Shown piece after piece: positions 33,305 to 42,666 of a DNA stretch of 50,380 bases. The translations under genes and the position numbers were made by a program. How positions within the stretch are numbered: the stretch's first letter is position 1; every line of letters begins with the position of its first letter. The notes under the pieces were generated by a model. That model made no database searches. It saw nothing but the letters and a program-made list of their open reading frames with translations, and had not been told where the DNA came from. Origin of the DNA: Flavobacterium muglaense (GTDB lineage: Bacteria; Bacteroidota; Bacteroidia; Flavobacteriales; Flavobacteriaceae); assembly GCF_014305155.1 (NCBI RefSeq), contig NZ_JACRUK010000026.1, positions 1 to 50,380 of the forward strand, written 5' to 3'.

Positions 33305-34579
33305 TTATAGAAGATCGTTTCCAATATCTTTTCTAAAATTCATCTTATCAAAGCTTAGTTTATCTATGTTTTGATAAGATTTTTTTATGGCCTCTTGGAA
33401 GTTGTCTCCGTATGATGTAACCGTTAAAACACGACCACCATTAGTAACCACCTGGTTGTTTTCTAATTTTGTACCTGCGTGGAATACAATAGAATCAGTA
33501 ACATTTTCTAATCCTGATATTATTTTTCCTTTTTCGAAATCTTCTGGATATCCACCTGAAACTAGCATTACTGTAGTAGCGCTTCGCTCATCAATTTCTA
33601 AGGTAATTTGGTCTAATTTTTCATTGGCTGTAGCCAAAAATAATTCTACTAAATCCGTTTTCAATCTCGGAATAACAACTTCGGTTTCTGGATCACCCAT
33701 ACGCACGTTGTACTCAATAACGATAGGCTCATTGTTTACATTGATTAAACCAATAAAAACAAAACCTTTATATTCAATCCCGTCTTTTTGGAAACCTTCA
33801 ATAGTAGGCTTCACGATGCGTGACTCGATTTTTTCCATCAACACAGCATCAACATAAGGAACTGGAGAAACAGCTCCCATTCCGCCTGTATTTAATCCCG
33901 TATCTCCTTCACCTATGCGTTTGTAATCTTTGGCGGTAGGCAATATTTTATAACTTTTTCCATCAGTCAATACAAAACAGCTCAGCTCAATTCCGTCTAG
34001 AAATTCTTCAATCACCACTTTTGAACTTGCTGCGCCAAATTTTTGACCTACAAGCATATTGCGTAATTCTTCTTTGGCTTCCGCCAAATCATGAATAATC
34101 AAAACTCCTTTTCCTGCTGCTAAACCATCTGCTTTTAAAACATACGGAGGTTGCAAAGTAGCAAGAAAATCACATCCTTTTTCAACCGTTTCTGCAGTAA
34201 AACTATCATAAGCTGCAGTTGGGATGTTGTGTTTTACCAAAAACTCTTTGGCAAACTCTTTACTACCTTCTAATTGAGCACCAACTTTTGATGGTCCAAT
34301 TACGGGAATATGATTTAATTGATCATCGTTCTTGAAAAAATCAAAAATCCCTTTCACTAACGGATCTTCTGGTCCCACTACAACCATTCCTATTTTATGC
34401 GCTATTACAAATGCTTTAATGGCATCAAAATCGGTTGGACTCATGTTAACATTTGTCGCAATTGATGCTGTTCCAGCGTTTCCTGGCGCAACAAAAAGAG
34501 TATCGCAAAGCGGACTTTGAATCATTTTCCATGCAAATGCATGCTCTCTTCCTCCTGAACCTAATAGTAAAATAGTCAT
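33305..34579 (-). CDS. purD: Phosphoribosylamine--glycine ligase
   Basis: 424 residues from the ATG at 34579 (MTILLLGSGGREHAFAWKMI), the family's normal length. The frame is open further upstream but the added sequence is AT-rich and lies over the promoter. It has the ATP-grasp architecture with N-domain VVVGPEDPLVKGI, the YVLKADGLAAGKGVLI loop (about 140-155), GGMGAVSPVPY, and the late metal-binding EYNVRMGDPETEVV. It joins glycine to phosphoribosylamine in de novo purine synthesis (step 2). It is divergent from the CapK-like gene. Confidence 0.98.
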   Translation of the reverse strand: MTILLLGSGGREHAFAWKMIQSPLCDTLFVAPGNAGTASIATNVNMSPTDFDAIKAFVIAHKIGMVVVGPEDPLVKGIFDFFKNDDQLNHIPVIGPSKVGAQLEGSKEFAKEFLVKHNIPTAAYDSFTAETVEKGCDFLATLQPPYVLKADGLAAGKGVLIIHDLAEAKEELRNMLVGQKFGAASSKVVIEEFLDGIELSCFVLTDGKSYKILPTAKDYKRIGEGDTGLNTGGMGAVSPVPYVDAVLMEKIESRIVKPTIEGFQKDGIEYKGFVFIGLINVNNEPIVIEYNVRMGDPETEVVIPRLKTDLVELFLATANEKLDQITLEIDERSATTVMLVSGGYPEDFEKGKIISGLENVTDSIVFHAGTKLENNQVVTNGGRVLTVTSYGDNFQEAIKKSYQNIDKLSFDKMNFRKDIGNDLL

Positions 34580-34602
34580 GTTTCGTTTTTTTAGTTGTCG
34601 TG

Positions 34603-34610
34603 CAAAAATA
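34603..34610 (-). promoter_or_regulatory. -7 promoter box of purD
   Basis: TATTTTTG on the minus strand, 24 nt before the purD ATG; no standard -33 found. It supports the start at 34579. Confidence 0.55.
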
Positions 34611-34684
34611 ATTGCTTTTGGACGTAAATAATAATTAATTTCTAAAAAGTTGTTGGTTCTTCTCAAATAGTTATTGTTTAATAT

Positions 34685-34692
34685 TATTTTTG
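34685..34692 (+). promoter_or_regulatory. -7 promoter box of the CapK-like gene
   Basis: TATTTTTG lies 19 nt before the ATG at 34711. TTG candidates upstream are too far away for a typical -33. Confidence 0.5.
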
Positions 34693-34710
34693 AACAAATA
34701 AACACTTAAA

Positions 34711-36021
34711 ATGCTACCTCTTTTTGACTTATCGCTTCGTTTGAACGGTTATCCCATCCAGGAGGCTGACGCTGAGTTGCGTAAAATTGCTGCTTTATCA
34801 GCCAAAGAGTATCTCCTTTTTTTAGAAGAAAGGAAAACAGCAATTGTTGCTTATCATCTAGAAAACAATGCTTTTTATAAGGAACTACTAGCTGCTTCAA
34901 CCGTCAAAAACTGGGCAGATTTACCCGTTTTAAATAAAACGAACTTACAAAAACCTTTGGCCGAAAGGCTGTCAAAAGGTTTTACCAGTACCAATATTTA
35001 TAGCAATAAAACCTCTGGTTCAAGCGGAGAACCCTTTGTTTTTGCCAAAGACAAATACTGTCATGCACTTACATGGGCTTCTAATAAATACCGTTTTGGT
35101 TGGTTTGGACTCGACTTAAATCAGTCCTACCAAGCACGATTCTATGGTAGACCGCTGGATTTTATAGGCCATAAAAAAGAACGTTTTAAAGACCTTTTAA
35201 GCCATCGTTTTCGGTTTGCTGTTTTTGACTTATCGGATGTTGTTTTAGAAGGTTTTCTTGCTCATTTTGCAACTAAAAAATTTGATTACCTCAACGGTTA
35301 TACTAGTTCTATAGTTTTGTTTGCTAAGTTTTTACAAAAGAAAAACATCGTATTAAAAGATATTTGTCCCAGCTTAAAAGTCTGTATTGTCACCTCCGAA
35401 ATGCTATTTGAAGGCGATAAAATCTTACTAGAGAAACAATTGGGTGTTGCTGTTATCAATGAATATGGAGCATCTGAACTGGATTTAATTGCTTTTGAAA
35501 ATCCTGAAGGAGAATGGCAAGTTAATGCCGAAACCTTATTTGTTGAAATTCTAGACTCCAATAATGTTGCTTTGCCTTACGGCCAAGAAGGGCGTATTGT
35601 GATCACTTCTTTGTACAATAAAGCACATCCTTTTATTCGATATGAAATTGGAGATTTGGGAATTTTGGATGAAAAAAGTACTTTGCAAAAACCCATTCTA
35701 AAAAAACTTATCGGAAGAACTAATGATGTAGCTCTTTTACCAAGCGGAAAAAAAGCACCCGGACTGACCTTTTATTACATCACAAAAACGATCATAGAAG
35801 ATGACGGAAACGTAAAAGAATTTGTCATTAAACAAACTAAAATTGATGCTTTTGAGATTAAATATGTGAGTGATTCTAAGCTTACGGTTGACCAGATACA
35901 GCAAATTGAAAAAGCCATTATCTTGTATTTAGAACCCAACTTACAGTTTACTTTTATCAGGGAAAAAACTTTAAAAAGAAACAAAAGAGGGAAGTTGAAA
36001 CAGTTTACATCATTGGTTTAA
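34711..36021 (+). CDS. CapK/phenylacetate--CoA ligase-like adenylate-forming enzyme
   Basis: 436 residues. It has the phosphate-binding loop NKTSGSSGEPFVF (about 98-110), the later EYGASELDLIAFENP block (about 251-265), and the hinge region YEIGDLG (about 311-317) of ANL enzymes, ending in a small C-terminal domain with KRNKRGKLKQF. It belongs to the CapK subfamily found in polysaccharide loci. It should activate a carboxylic acid as an acyl adenylate, possibly to decorate the surface polysaccharide with an acyl or amino-acid group. The locus runs from here to 47.8 kb, but this gene is on the opposite strand and overlaps the GT2 gene by 17 nt at their 3' ends. Confidence 0.88.
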   Translation: MLPLFDLSLRLNGYPIQEADAELRKIAALSAKEYLLFLEERKTAIVAYHLENNAFYKELLAASTVKNWADLPVLNKTNLQKPLAERLSKGFTSTNIYSNKTSGSSGEPFVFAKDKYCHALTWASNKYRFGWFGLDLNQSYQARFYGRPLDFIGHKKERFKDLLSHRFRFAVFDLSDVVLEGFLAHFATKKFDYLNGYTSSIVLFAKFLQKKNIVLKDICPSLKVCIVTSEMLFEGDKILLEKQLGVAVINEYGASELDLIAFENPEGEWQVNAETLFVEILDSNNVALPYGQEGRIVITSLYNKAHPFIRYEIGDLGILDEKSTLQKPILKKLIGRTNDVALLPSGKKAPGLTFYYITKTIIEDDGNVKEFVIKQTKIDAFEIKYVSDSKLTVDQIQQIEKAIILYLEPNLQFTFIREKTLKRNKRGKLKQFTSLV

Positions 36022-36787
36022 TTTTCTTGATGTAGCGTGGTTTTATCAACAATTGAGTGAATAAAAATAGTTTCATACAAGCCACCGCAATAGGGAAACT
36101 AAAACCGTGAAACTGCCTGTAAACTGCAAAATTGTATTGTATCAAATTTATTTTTGAAGTCGAAATAGAATTTTCCCTGATGCGGTAGTACGCTAAACTT
36201 TCGGGTACAGCAGTCGCCTTCCTACTCTTTTTAAGTACGGCTAACCACAGCATCCAGTCTTGTCTTTTTCGGATGGATGAAATGGGGATTTTTCCAAAGT
36301 AATTCACATCATAGATCGCTGTTAAATTTCCAATATAATTGCAAAAAAACAATTGATTGTACGTTAGAGGTATTGGTGCTTCGACTCTTTTATGAAGACT
36401 TTTACCCGACTCGTCTATGAGATCATAAAAGGAAAAGGTAAAAGGCAAATTATGCGATAACATAAAATCAACTTGCTTTTGCAATTTTTCTGGCTTCCAT
36501 AAATCATCGGCGTCTAGAAAAGCGATAAATCTCCCTTTGGCTGCAGCCAAAGCATTATTTCGAGCTACACCCGTGCCTGAATTATTGTCTAATGTGGTAT
36601 AATAGATTCGGTGGTCTATTAGTGCTACTGCTTTAACAATTGAAAGAGTTGCATCTGAAGAACAGTCATCGACAAGGATAATTTCCCAATTGGAATAGGT
36701 TTGGTCTTGCACAGATCGAATCGCTCCAGCAATAAATTGTTCAGAATTGAATGTTGGAATAAGTATTGAAACTAAAGGTGTATCCAT
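36005..36787 (-). CDS. Glycosyltransferase family 2
   Basis: 260 residues. The GT-A domain has VSILIPTFNSEQFIAGAIRS (5-24), EIILVDDCSSDAT with the first Asp pair, and the DADD metal/sugar site in AFLDADDLWKPEK (about 89-101). A basic C-terminal tail with one hydrophobic stretch may touch the membrane. It adds a sugar to the polyprenyl-linked repeat unit, downstream of the WcaJ-like enzyme (2-nt gap). The sugar is not readable. Confidence 0.92.
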   Translation of the reverse strand: MDTPLVSILIPTFNSEQFIAGAIRSVQDQTYSNWEIILVDDCSSDATLSIVKAVALIDHRIYYTTLDNNSGTGVARNNALAAAKGRFIAFLDADDLWKPEKLQKQVDFMLSHNLPFTFSFYDLIDESGKSLHKRVEAPIPLTYNQLFFCNYIGNLTAIYDVNYFGKIPISSIRKRQDWMLWLAVLKKSRKATAVPESLAYYRIRENSISTSKINLIQYNFAVYRQFHGFSFPIAVACMKLFLFTQLLIKPRYIKKIKPMM

Positions 36788-36789
36788 CG

Positions 36790-38157
36790 CTAATATGCTT
36801 TTTTATCTCCTTTTACAATATTTGCAACCGTCATATAAATTATTTTCAAGTCGAGAATTAAAGACCAGTTTTCGATATAAAAAACATCCATTTTTATGCG
36901 GTTTACCATGTCTTTCTCGGTCTCAATCTCGCCACGATACCCGCTTACTTGCGCGAGTCCCGTAATCCCTGGTTTTACATAGTGACGCAACATGTATTTC
37001 TTAATTTTAGTACCATACATTTTGTTTTGTGACCATAAATGAGGGCGAGGTCCCACAATAGACATATCACCTAGTAAAACGTTGATAAATTGCGGCATTT
37101 CATCAAGACTAGTTTTTCGTATGAAACGGCCTGTTTTAGTAACTCTTGGATCGTTTTTCAAGGCCTCAGTTTCGGATCTTGAATTCATTCTCATAGAACG
37201 AAATTTATAGCAATAAAACTGCTTCTCTTCCATCCCGGGACGGCCTTGCTTGAATAAAACAGGACCTTTGGATTCTAATTTTATTATAATAGCTAATAAA
37301 GGGGCGAGCCAGGACAAAATTCCAAGAATTACAATCAATGAAAAAACAATATCAAAAAAACGTTTGAATGTCTTTACAGCTGGTTCATTTAAAACGGTTT
37401 CCTTTAAAGACAGTACTGGGAAAAAATCGTAATAATCAATTTTTAAGTTCTTTGCAAAAATCTCTTTGGTATCCGGAATAAATTTGATTGTTTTATTATG
37501 CTCATCGGCAAAATCAAGTAAGTCTTTTAACTGCGTATTAGAAACTTCATTGAGCGAACAATAGATTTCGTCTATTTTATTGGCTTGTACAAATGTTTTT
37601 AAATCGACTAAATTCCCCTTTATTTCTGGATTTACTTGCTTATCCGAAAAGAAACCTAAAAAATGGTATCCGTACTCCTTTTTTCGTTCAAAAAGCTCTT
37701 TTAACTGGATTGATTCTGGTGTGTACCCCACTATTACTGCTTGCCTATAATTGCTTCCTACCACGATGCGATAGGTTTTTAAACAGTAAAATAAAAGCAA
37801 TTTTAAAACGGTAATTAAACCCAAACTACTGATAAAAAATACCGCAATACAATTTACATTAAAAACAGCTTGGACTGAAAAAGGGAAAAAAGCAATTACA
37901 ATCAATAAAAAAATAACTCCTTGTTTGATGATTTTTGAGATTATTTCGATCACTTTCGTAAAACGATAAATCGCATAAAAATCTAAGAAAATAGCAGTAA
38001 GAATCCAACCAATATTGAGGTAGACAATAAAATCTACAAGGTTTATATTGAGGTTTTTAAGTATAAAAGATGCGGTACAACTAATCACCATCACATCCAT
38101 TAGAATACTAATGGGTCTAATGAACTTTGAATATCTACCTATCTTAGATGCTGTCAT
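36790..38157 (-). CDS. WcaJ-like undecaprenyl-phosphate sugar phosphotransferase
   Basis: 455 residues from the ATG at 38157 (MTASKIGRYSKFIRP); a TTG three codons earlier is possible but less likely. Four or five N-terminal membrane segments (to about 130), a CoA-binding-like cytosolic domain (about 138-260), and the C-terminal catalytic domain (about 265-455) with KRFFDIVFSLIVILGILSWL, KFRSMRMNSRSETEA, KTSLDEMPQFINVLLGDMSI, VGPRPHLW and VKPGITGLAQVSGYRGE. It transfers a sugar-1-phosphate (often glucose) from UDP-sugar to undecaprenyl phosphate, starting the repeat unit. It is the initiating enzyme of the locus, 2 nt upstream of GT2. Confidence 0.95.
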   Translation of the reverse strand: MTASKIGRYSKFIRPISILMDVMVISCTASFILKNLNINLVDFIVYLNIGWILTAIFLDFYAIYRFTKVIEIISKIIKQGVIFLLIVIAFFPFSVQAVFNVNCIAVFFISSLGLITVLKLLLFYCLKTYRIVVGSNYRQAVIVGYTPESIQLKELFERKKEYGYHFLGFFSDKQVNPEIKGNLVDLKTFVQANKIDEIYCSLNEVSNTQLKDLLDFADEHNKTIKFIPDTKEIFAKNLKIDYYDFFPVLSLKETVLNEPAVKTFKRFFDIVFSLIVILGILSWLAPLLAIIIKLESKGPVLFKQGRPGMEEKQFYCYKFRSMRMNSRSETEALKNDPRVTKTGRFIRKTSLDEMPQFINVLLGDMSIVGPRPHLWSQNKMYGTKIKKYMLRHYVKPGITGLAQVSGYRGEIETEKDMVNRIKMDVFYIENWSLILDLKIIYMTVANIVKGDKKAY

Positions 38158-38204
38158 AAATCTCAATCTGGTGTCAATAACCTGCTCTTAAACTTAGAAG
38201 CCTG

Positions 38205-39188
38205 CTACTTAATGTATGCTGTAAAGTCTTTATGTTCTTCCTTAGAAAGGGCTTCTTTCGATAATGATTTAAAATAGTCGTAGGTAATTTTCATTCCCTC
38301 GGCGCGATTGACTTTGGCTTCCCATCCTAATAATTCTTTGGCTTTGGTAGTATCCGGTTGTCTTTGCAACGGATCGTTTTCGGGCAATGGATGGTACACA
38401 ATTTTTTGATTGGTTCCTGTAAGTTTTATAATCTCCTCAGCAAAATCTTTGATGGTAATTTCATCAGGGTTTCCTATGTTTACCGGATACACATAATCTG
38501 AATGTAATAGTCTAAAAATTCCTTCTACTTGATCATCTACATAACAAAATGAACGAGTTTGCATTCCGTTTCCAAAAATCGTTAAATCTTCGCCACGCAA
38601 TGCTTGCCCAATAAATGCTGGAATTACACGACCGTCATTGAGTCGCATTCTAGGTCCGTAGGTATTAAAAATACGTACAATTCTAGTTTCTACACCGTGA
38701 AAAGTGTGGTAAGCCATCGTGATCGATTCTTGAAAACGTTTGGCTTCATCATAAACACCTCTTGGTCCTATAGTGTTTACGTTTCCATAATACGCTTCGG
38801 TTTGAGGATGAACTAACGGATCGCCATACACCTCAGATGTGGATGCAATTAGTATTCTAGCTTTTTTAACTCTAGCCAATCCCAAAAGATTATGAGTCCC
38901 TAATGAACCTACTTTTAAGGTTTGAATTGGAATTTTTAAATAATCAATAGGGCTTGCCGGTGAAGCAAAATGAAGTATGTAATCTAATTGTCCTGGAACA
39001 TTCACAAATTTGGTAATATCATGATGATAAAACTCAAATTGTTCTAATTTGAACAAATGTTCTATGTTCTTTAAATCTCCTGTTATTAGGTTATCCATAC
39101 CTATCACAAAGTAACCTTCTTTAATAAAACGGTCACATAAATGCGATCCTAAAAATCCCGCAGCTCCTGTAATCAGTATTCTTTTCAT
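38205..39188 (-). CDS. UDP-glucuronate decarboxylase (UDP-xylose synthase)
   Basis: 327 residues, an SDR enzyme. It has the NAD motif [10 protein letters not shown] (8-17), the family hallmark [20 protein letters not shown] (about 68-87), [14 protein letters not shown], and catalytic Tyr/Lys in RGVYDEAKR, then [12 protein letters not shown]. These match UXS. It makes UDP-xylose from UDP-glucuronate, implying xylose in the surface polysaccharide. UDP-glucose dehydrogenase is not in the window. It lies 47 nt before the WcaJ-like gene. Confidence 0.94.
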   Translation of the reverse strand: MKRILITGAAGFLGSHLCDRFIKEGYFVIGMDNLITGDLKNIEHLFKLEQFEFYHHDITKFVNVPGQLDYILHFASPASPIDYLKIPIQTLKVGSLGTHNLLGLARVKKARILIASTSEVYGDPLVHPQTEAYYGNVNTIGPRGVYDEAKRFQESITMAYHTFHGVETRIVRIFNTYGPRMRLNDGRVIPAFIGQALRGEDLTIFGNGMQTRSFCYVDDQVEGIFRLLHSDYVYPVNIGNPDEITIKDFAEEIIKLTGTNQKIVYHPLPENDPLQRQPDTTKAKELLGWEAKVNRAEGMKITYDYFKSLSKEALSKEEHKDFTAYIK

Positions 39189-39272
39189 ATCGATTTTTAT
39201 AGTTTGGATCGTAAAGGATTGCTTTTTGTTGAAGTATTACAATTCCTCATTGACCTCATCAAGTCATTTGGT

Positions 39273-39280
39273 CAAAATTA
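39273..39280 (-). promoter_or_regulatory. -7 box upstream of the UDP-glucuronate decarboxylase
   Basis: TAATTTTG on the minus strand (39280-39273), embedded in a TTGACC/GGTCAA inverted repeat (39250-39255 and 39270-39275). The leader would be about 80 nt. Confidence 0.4.
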
Positions 39281-39364
39281 AACTTATCATTAGGATTTTG
39301 AAAGAAATATAAACAAAAGTTTTATTCTGCTTCTATTATAAACTGCTGATTGTTGTGGTTGCCG

Positions 39365-40093
39365 TTAGCTTATCTTTTCTAAAATAAATACATTATTAAA
39401 GTAGGCTGTTTTGTCTACTGGCAATATAAAGCTAAAAAACAGTCCTAAAGTATTAAAAAATAGAATAAAAGGCAATAAAAAAAATTGTCTTAGCACTTTA
39501 TTATTCGGCAGTATATTTTTGATATAATTCAAATTAAATTGAAAAATAACTTCGATATAATTGCCTGTTTTAAAGTGGTCAATAACCTTAAAGCCATTCC
39601 TTTCGTATAAATATTTCAAAGCAGGCGTTGTATATCTTGCAAAGTCATAAGGCATCTCATGCTCTTCCCACATAAAAGGTGTTGTAATTATAGCAAGTCC
39701 ATCATTTTTTAATACTCTATGAAACTCCACTAATAATTCATCAATATTAAATACATGTTCAAGGACTTCTGTGCATAAAAGCGAATCAAATTTTTCGTTT
39801 TCAAAGGGGATATTTTTCCCATCATAAAACGCATCTACTTCACTATAGTTTTGTTCACGTCCTTCAATCTTGTAATCAACTCCTAGGTATTCCTTAACGT
39901 TTACAAACAATTTTTTATACGGTTTTGTTCCGCATCCAAAATCTAATAATGAACCTTCTAGCTTGGATGCATTACTCTTTATGGCTTTTTGAATTGATTT
40001 TCGAATTAGAAAATTATAATTAATAAAAAAACCTATGATACCTGGATCAAATGTTTCTTTTTTAATTGTTTTTTTGATGAACTCTATATCCAT
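39365..40093 (-). CDS. SAM-dependent methyltransferase (class I)
   Basis: 242 residues from the ATG at 40093. The SAM site is LLDFGCGTKPYKKLF (about 46-60); CTEVLEHV (about 105-112) and the late NDGLAIITTPFMWEEHEMP mark a methyltransferase-11-like family. A hydrophobic C-terminal stretch (about 195-225) could anchor it at the membrane. A TTG 15 nt earlier coincides with a TAATTTTG box, so ATG is preferred. It sits among glycosyltransferases and may cap or decorate the polysaccharide. The acceptor is unknown. Confidence 0.9.
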   Translation of the reverse strand: MDIEFIKKTIKKETFDPGIIGFFINYNFLIRKSIQKAIKSNASKLEGSLLDFGCGTKPYKKLFVNVKEYLGVDYKIEGREQNYSEVDAFYDGKNIPFENEKFDSLLCTEVLEHVFNIDELLVEFHRVLKNDGLAIITTPFMWEEHEMPYDFARYTTPALKYLYERNGFKVIDHFKTGNYIEVIFQFNLNYIKNILPNNKVLRQFFLLPFILFFNTLGLFFSFILPVDKTAYFNNVFILEKIS

Positions 40094-40105
40094 TTTGTTT
40101 TTTTT

Positions 40106-40113
40106 CAAAATTA
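40106..40113 (-). promoter_or_regulatory. Possible -7 box before the methyltransferase
   Basis: TAATTTTG on the minus strand, about 12 nt before the ATG; the short distance makes it doubtful, though near-leaderless starts exist. Confidence 0.3.
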
Positions 40114-40123
40114 ATCTAGCGCT

Positions 40124-41239
40124 CTAGCCTAAATAAATAGTTTCTAGCGCTGCAATATTTTTCTTGATATTATAGTTTTCCGAATAAGAAATCAAAGCAT
40201 TATTTGACATTTTATCTAATAATTCCTTGTCGCTTAATAAGCTTACTATTTTGTTTTTAAAGTCAGCTAGATCCTCATTGTTAATAATAAAACCATTGTA
40301 GTTGTCTACTATTAAATCCTTGTTTCCATCGCAATTACTAACGACGCATGGCTTAGCCAATGCCAAACTTTCAATTATAGCATAAGGCATTCCTTCGTAC
40401 CTTGCTGTCGAAATATAAAATTTAGAATACTTTATAATGTTAAAAACATCAGTCCTTTGTGTCCAGTCTAAAAGTGTTACATTTTGATCAAGTCCTAGTT
40501 CCTTAATTAAATCTTTAACTGAAGCTAATTGTCCTGAAACTGGACCTACGCCCATGACAATCAAATGAATTCGAGCTTCTTTTTTTACTTCGTGCAAAAC
40601 CCGTATCATCTGTTCTATGTTTTTTTGATAAGAAGGACGGCCCACAGTACATATATAAGCTTCTGGCCACGTTTTGGGAATCGTTAGTGGTGCTATTGTG
40701 GTTATGGGTTCAATACAATTATTAAAAACTTTAATAGTAGTAGCTGCATAACCCACCTCGTTTAAAGCGCGATCTTTTTCAGATGTAGAAGTGGCAAGAA
40801 GCACCACCTTTTGACGAAAAATAAATTTTTCAATACTCAAAAAAAGACTTCTTTTAATGCTGTTTTGAGTACTTAAATAAGAGAAAGCGTGTGGTGTGTA
40901 CAAAATTCTTATGCCTAGTAATCTTGCCATCACTTTGCCTATAATTCCGCCTTTGGCACTGTGTGCGTGAATTAAATCTGGCTTTTCTTTTTTAAGGATT
41001 TGATAAGTTTGAAACAAAGCTTTGCTATCGTTAATAACGTTGATATCTCTAAAAATAGCCACTGAATATTGACGTACAGCATTACCCTTTTTGTCTAAAA
41101 ATGGCTCACTAGTATCTTTCAATCCGTGAATAACACAATTGTCGAATGAATCAACACTCATGTTTTCTATAATAAGTCTTAAATACACATCGACTCCACC
41201 AATAGAATGCGCTAAATGAACGATTTTAAGTTTTGCCAT
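40124..41239 (-). CDS. Glycosyltransferase family 4
   Basis: 371 residues, GT-B fold. It has the N-terminal KIVHLAHSIGGVDVYLRLII (4-23), DLIHAHSAKGGIIGKVMARL (about 89-108), TPHAFSY, and the C-terminal donor site with GMPYAIIESLALAKPCVVSN (about 280-299; E-x7-E motif region). It transfers a sugar from a nucleotide sugar, retaining configuration. It has its own promoter-like box and leader hairpin, unlike most genes of the locus. Confidence 0.93.
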   Translation of the reverse strand: MAKLKIVHLAHSIGGVDVYLRLIIENMSVDSFDNCVIHGLKDTSEPFLDKKGNAVRQYSVAIFRDINVINDSKALFQTYQILKKEKPDLIHAHSAKGGIIGKVMARLLGIRILYTPHAFSYLSTQNSIKRSLFLSIEKFIFRQKVVLLATSTSEKDRALNEVGYAATTIKVFNNCIEPITTIAPLTIPKTWPEAYICTVGRPSYQKNIEQMIRVLHEVKKEARIHLIVMGVGPVSGQLASVKDLIKELGLDQNVTLLDWTQRTDVFNIIKYSKFYISTARYEGMPYAIIESLALAKPCVVSNCDGNKDLIVDNYNGFIINNEDLADFKNKIVSLLSDKELLDKMSNNALISYSENYNIKKNIAALETIYLG

Positions 41240-41245
41240 AGTACT

Positions 41246-41300
41246 GTAAAAAACTACAACTGTTTCCTTTTGTAGTTGATTTTTGTTAAAATCAAATGTA
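41246..41300 (-). promoter_or_regulatory. Promoter box plus leader hairpin before GT4
   Basis: On the minus strand TACATTTG (41300-41293) is followed by AACTACAA/TTGTAGTT (41277-41270 and 41259-41252) with the purine-rich AAGGAAACAG in the loop, then a U-run. It would act as a leader hairpin or weak attenuator just before the ATG at 41239. Regulation is inferred from shape only. Confidence 0.5.
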
Positions 41301-41361
41301 AGCTAATTTTAATAATTAGATCGTGTTGCCTTATTTTATGTTTCCTATTACTACAATTATG

Positions 41362-42666
41362 CTATTGCAAGTTGTACTCGGGTACACTATTATTTTTTTG
41401 TTGCAACCAATAAGCGGTAAACAAACAAATCCACAATCCGCTAAAAACAATTCCGTCAAAACGAAGCAGAAAATCATCTGTAAGATTCGATATGAAAAAT
41501 AAAAAAAAGAATGAAAACACCACCGCATTTTTAGACTTGACTCCTACATAACCTATAAAACCAATATAACTTAAAACTACAATAGGTCCTAACACACCAA
41601 ATTTTAATAAAAAATCTAAAAACTGATTGTGTGTAGGGAACTCGTATTTAGCTAGAAACACTTGATTTGTTTTTTTAAAATACTTAACCAACTCAATCTT
41701 ACCATCTGATGCGCCTACACCAAAAGGAAGGTTTTTAAGTGATAGCTCCCAAGCTGATTTCCATATTGATACTCTTGTCACTAGCGCACTGAAAACGGTG
41801 ATTTCAGGATGGTCAATTTCATCCAGTTTTCCTACTTTATCCATGTGAGAAAAAATTTGGGTTGTATATTTTTCTTTCATGTAAGGGTCTTTCTGGACGA
41901 ATAAGAACAATACAATTCCCGCCAAAAAAAACGCTACTAATCCTGATACAAGGATGCGTTTTGCGTCAAATTTTTTAGAAATTAAAAAATAAATCACTAT
42001 TATAAATCCGCACAAAGTAGCTAACAATGCTATTCTAGTATTGACAAATAAGACAAAAAAGAATGAAAATATAAAAAATGCTAAATCACGTAATTTCAGC
42101 CATATACAAACATTAGACTTCGAAGATTCTAATAAAAAATAAAAGTTTGAAAATGCAACAAAAGCCAAGTGCATGTTGAGTGCAGGTGCATGAATACCCA
42201 TGTTGTTAGCAAAAACATAACCCATTTCCCATAAATCAATACCCTTAAGGTATTTTGCAAAAACTTCTGGATAGACTACTATAAACTGTATAAAAAAGAA
42301 TAGCATAATAATTGTAGTACCCAAGCAATAAGCTTTCAACAGAGAAACAAACTGAATTCTCTTGTAATTCCCAATGATAAATACAGGCAAAAAAAGTAAA
42401 GAAAGGCTTTTCTCTAATGATTTTAATCCCAGTGCATAAGAATCATTTCTGCCAAAAAACAAAAGCTCCATTAAAAATGGTGACGCTATTATCAATAGCA
42501 AAGGCAACTGGCTTTTGGTAATTTTTATTTTTTTATAAAAAACCAAATTAAAAACTACAAAAACGATCAGAAAAATGGTGCATAGTTTTCTGAAAATTAA
42601 TGTAATGGCAATAATAAACAAGAGTAAGTTAAGTACTTTGTTGAACGTCTTTTCTGAAATCTTCAT
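41362..42666 (-). CDS. O-antigen ligase/polymerase-like membrane protein
   Basis: 434 residues from the ATG at 42666 (MKISEKTFNKVLNLLLFI). It has about 11 membrane segments, with a large periplasmic loop (about 270-345) containing SLKNLPFGVGASDGK and PTHNQFLDFLLKFGVLG, the PxxG and HNxxL features of Wzy/WaaL family proteins. It probably polymerises or ligates the flipped repeat unit. It overlaps the preceding polymerase-like gene by 38 nt, so the two are translationally linked. A TTG 12 nt earlier is possible but not preferred. Confidence 0.88.
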   Translation of the reverse strand: MKISEKTFNKVLNLLLFIIAITLIFRKLCTIFLIVFVVFNLVFYKKIKITKSQLPLLLIIASPFLMELLFFGRNDSYALGLKSLEKSLSLLFLPVFIIGNYKRIQFVSLLKAYCLGTTIIMLFFFIQFIVVYPEVFAKYLKGIDLWEMGYVFANNMGIHAPALNMHLAFVAFSNFYFLLESSKSNVCIWLKLRDLAFFIFSFFFVLFVNTRIALLATLCGFIIVIYFLISKKFDAKRILVSGLVAFFLAGIVLFLFVQKDPYMKEKYTTQIFSHMDKVGKLDEIDHPEITVFSALVTRVSIWKSAWELSLKNLPFGVGASDGKIELVKYFKKTNQVFLAKYEFPTHNQFLDFLLKFGVLGPIVVLSYIGFIGYVGVKSKNAVVFSFFFLFFISNLTDDFLLRFDGIVFSGLWICLFTAYWLQQKNNSVPEYNLQ

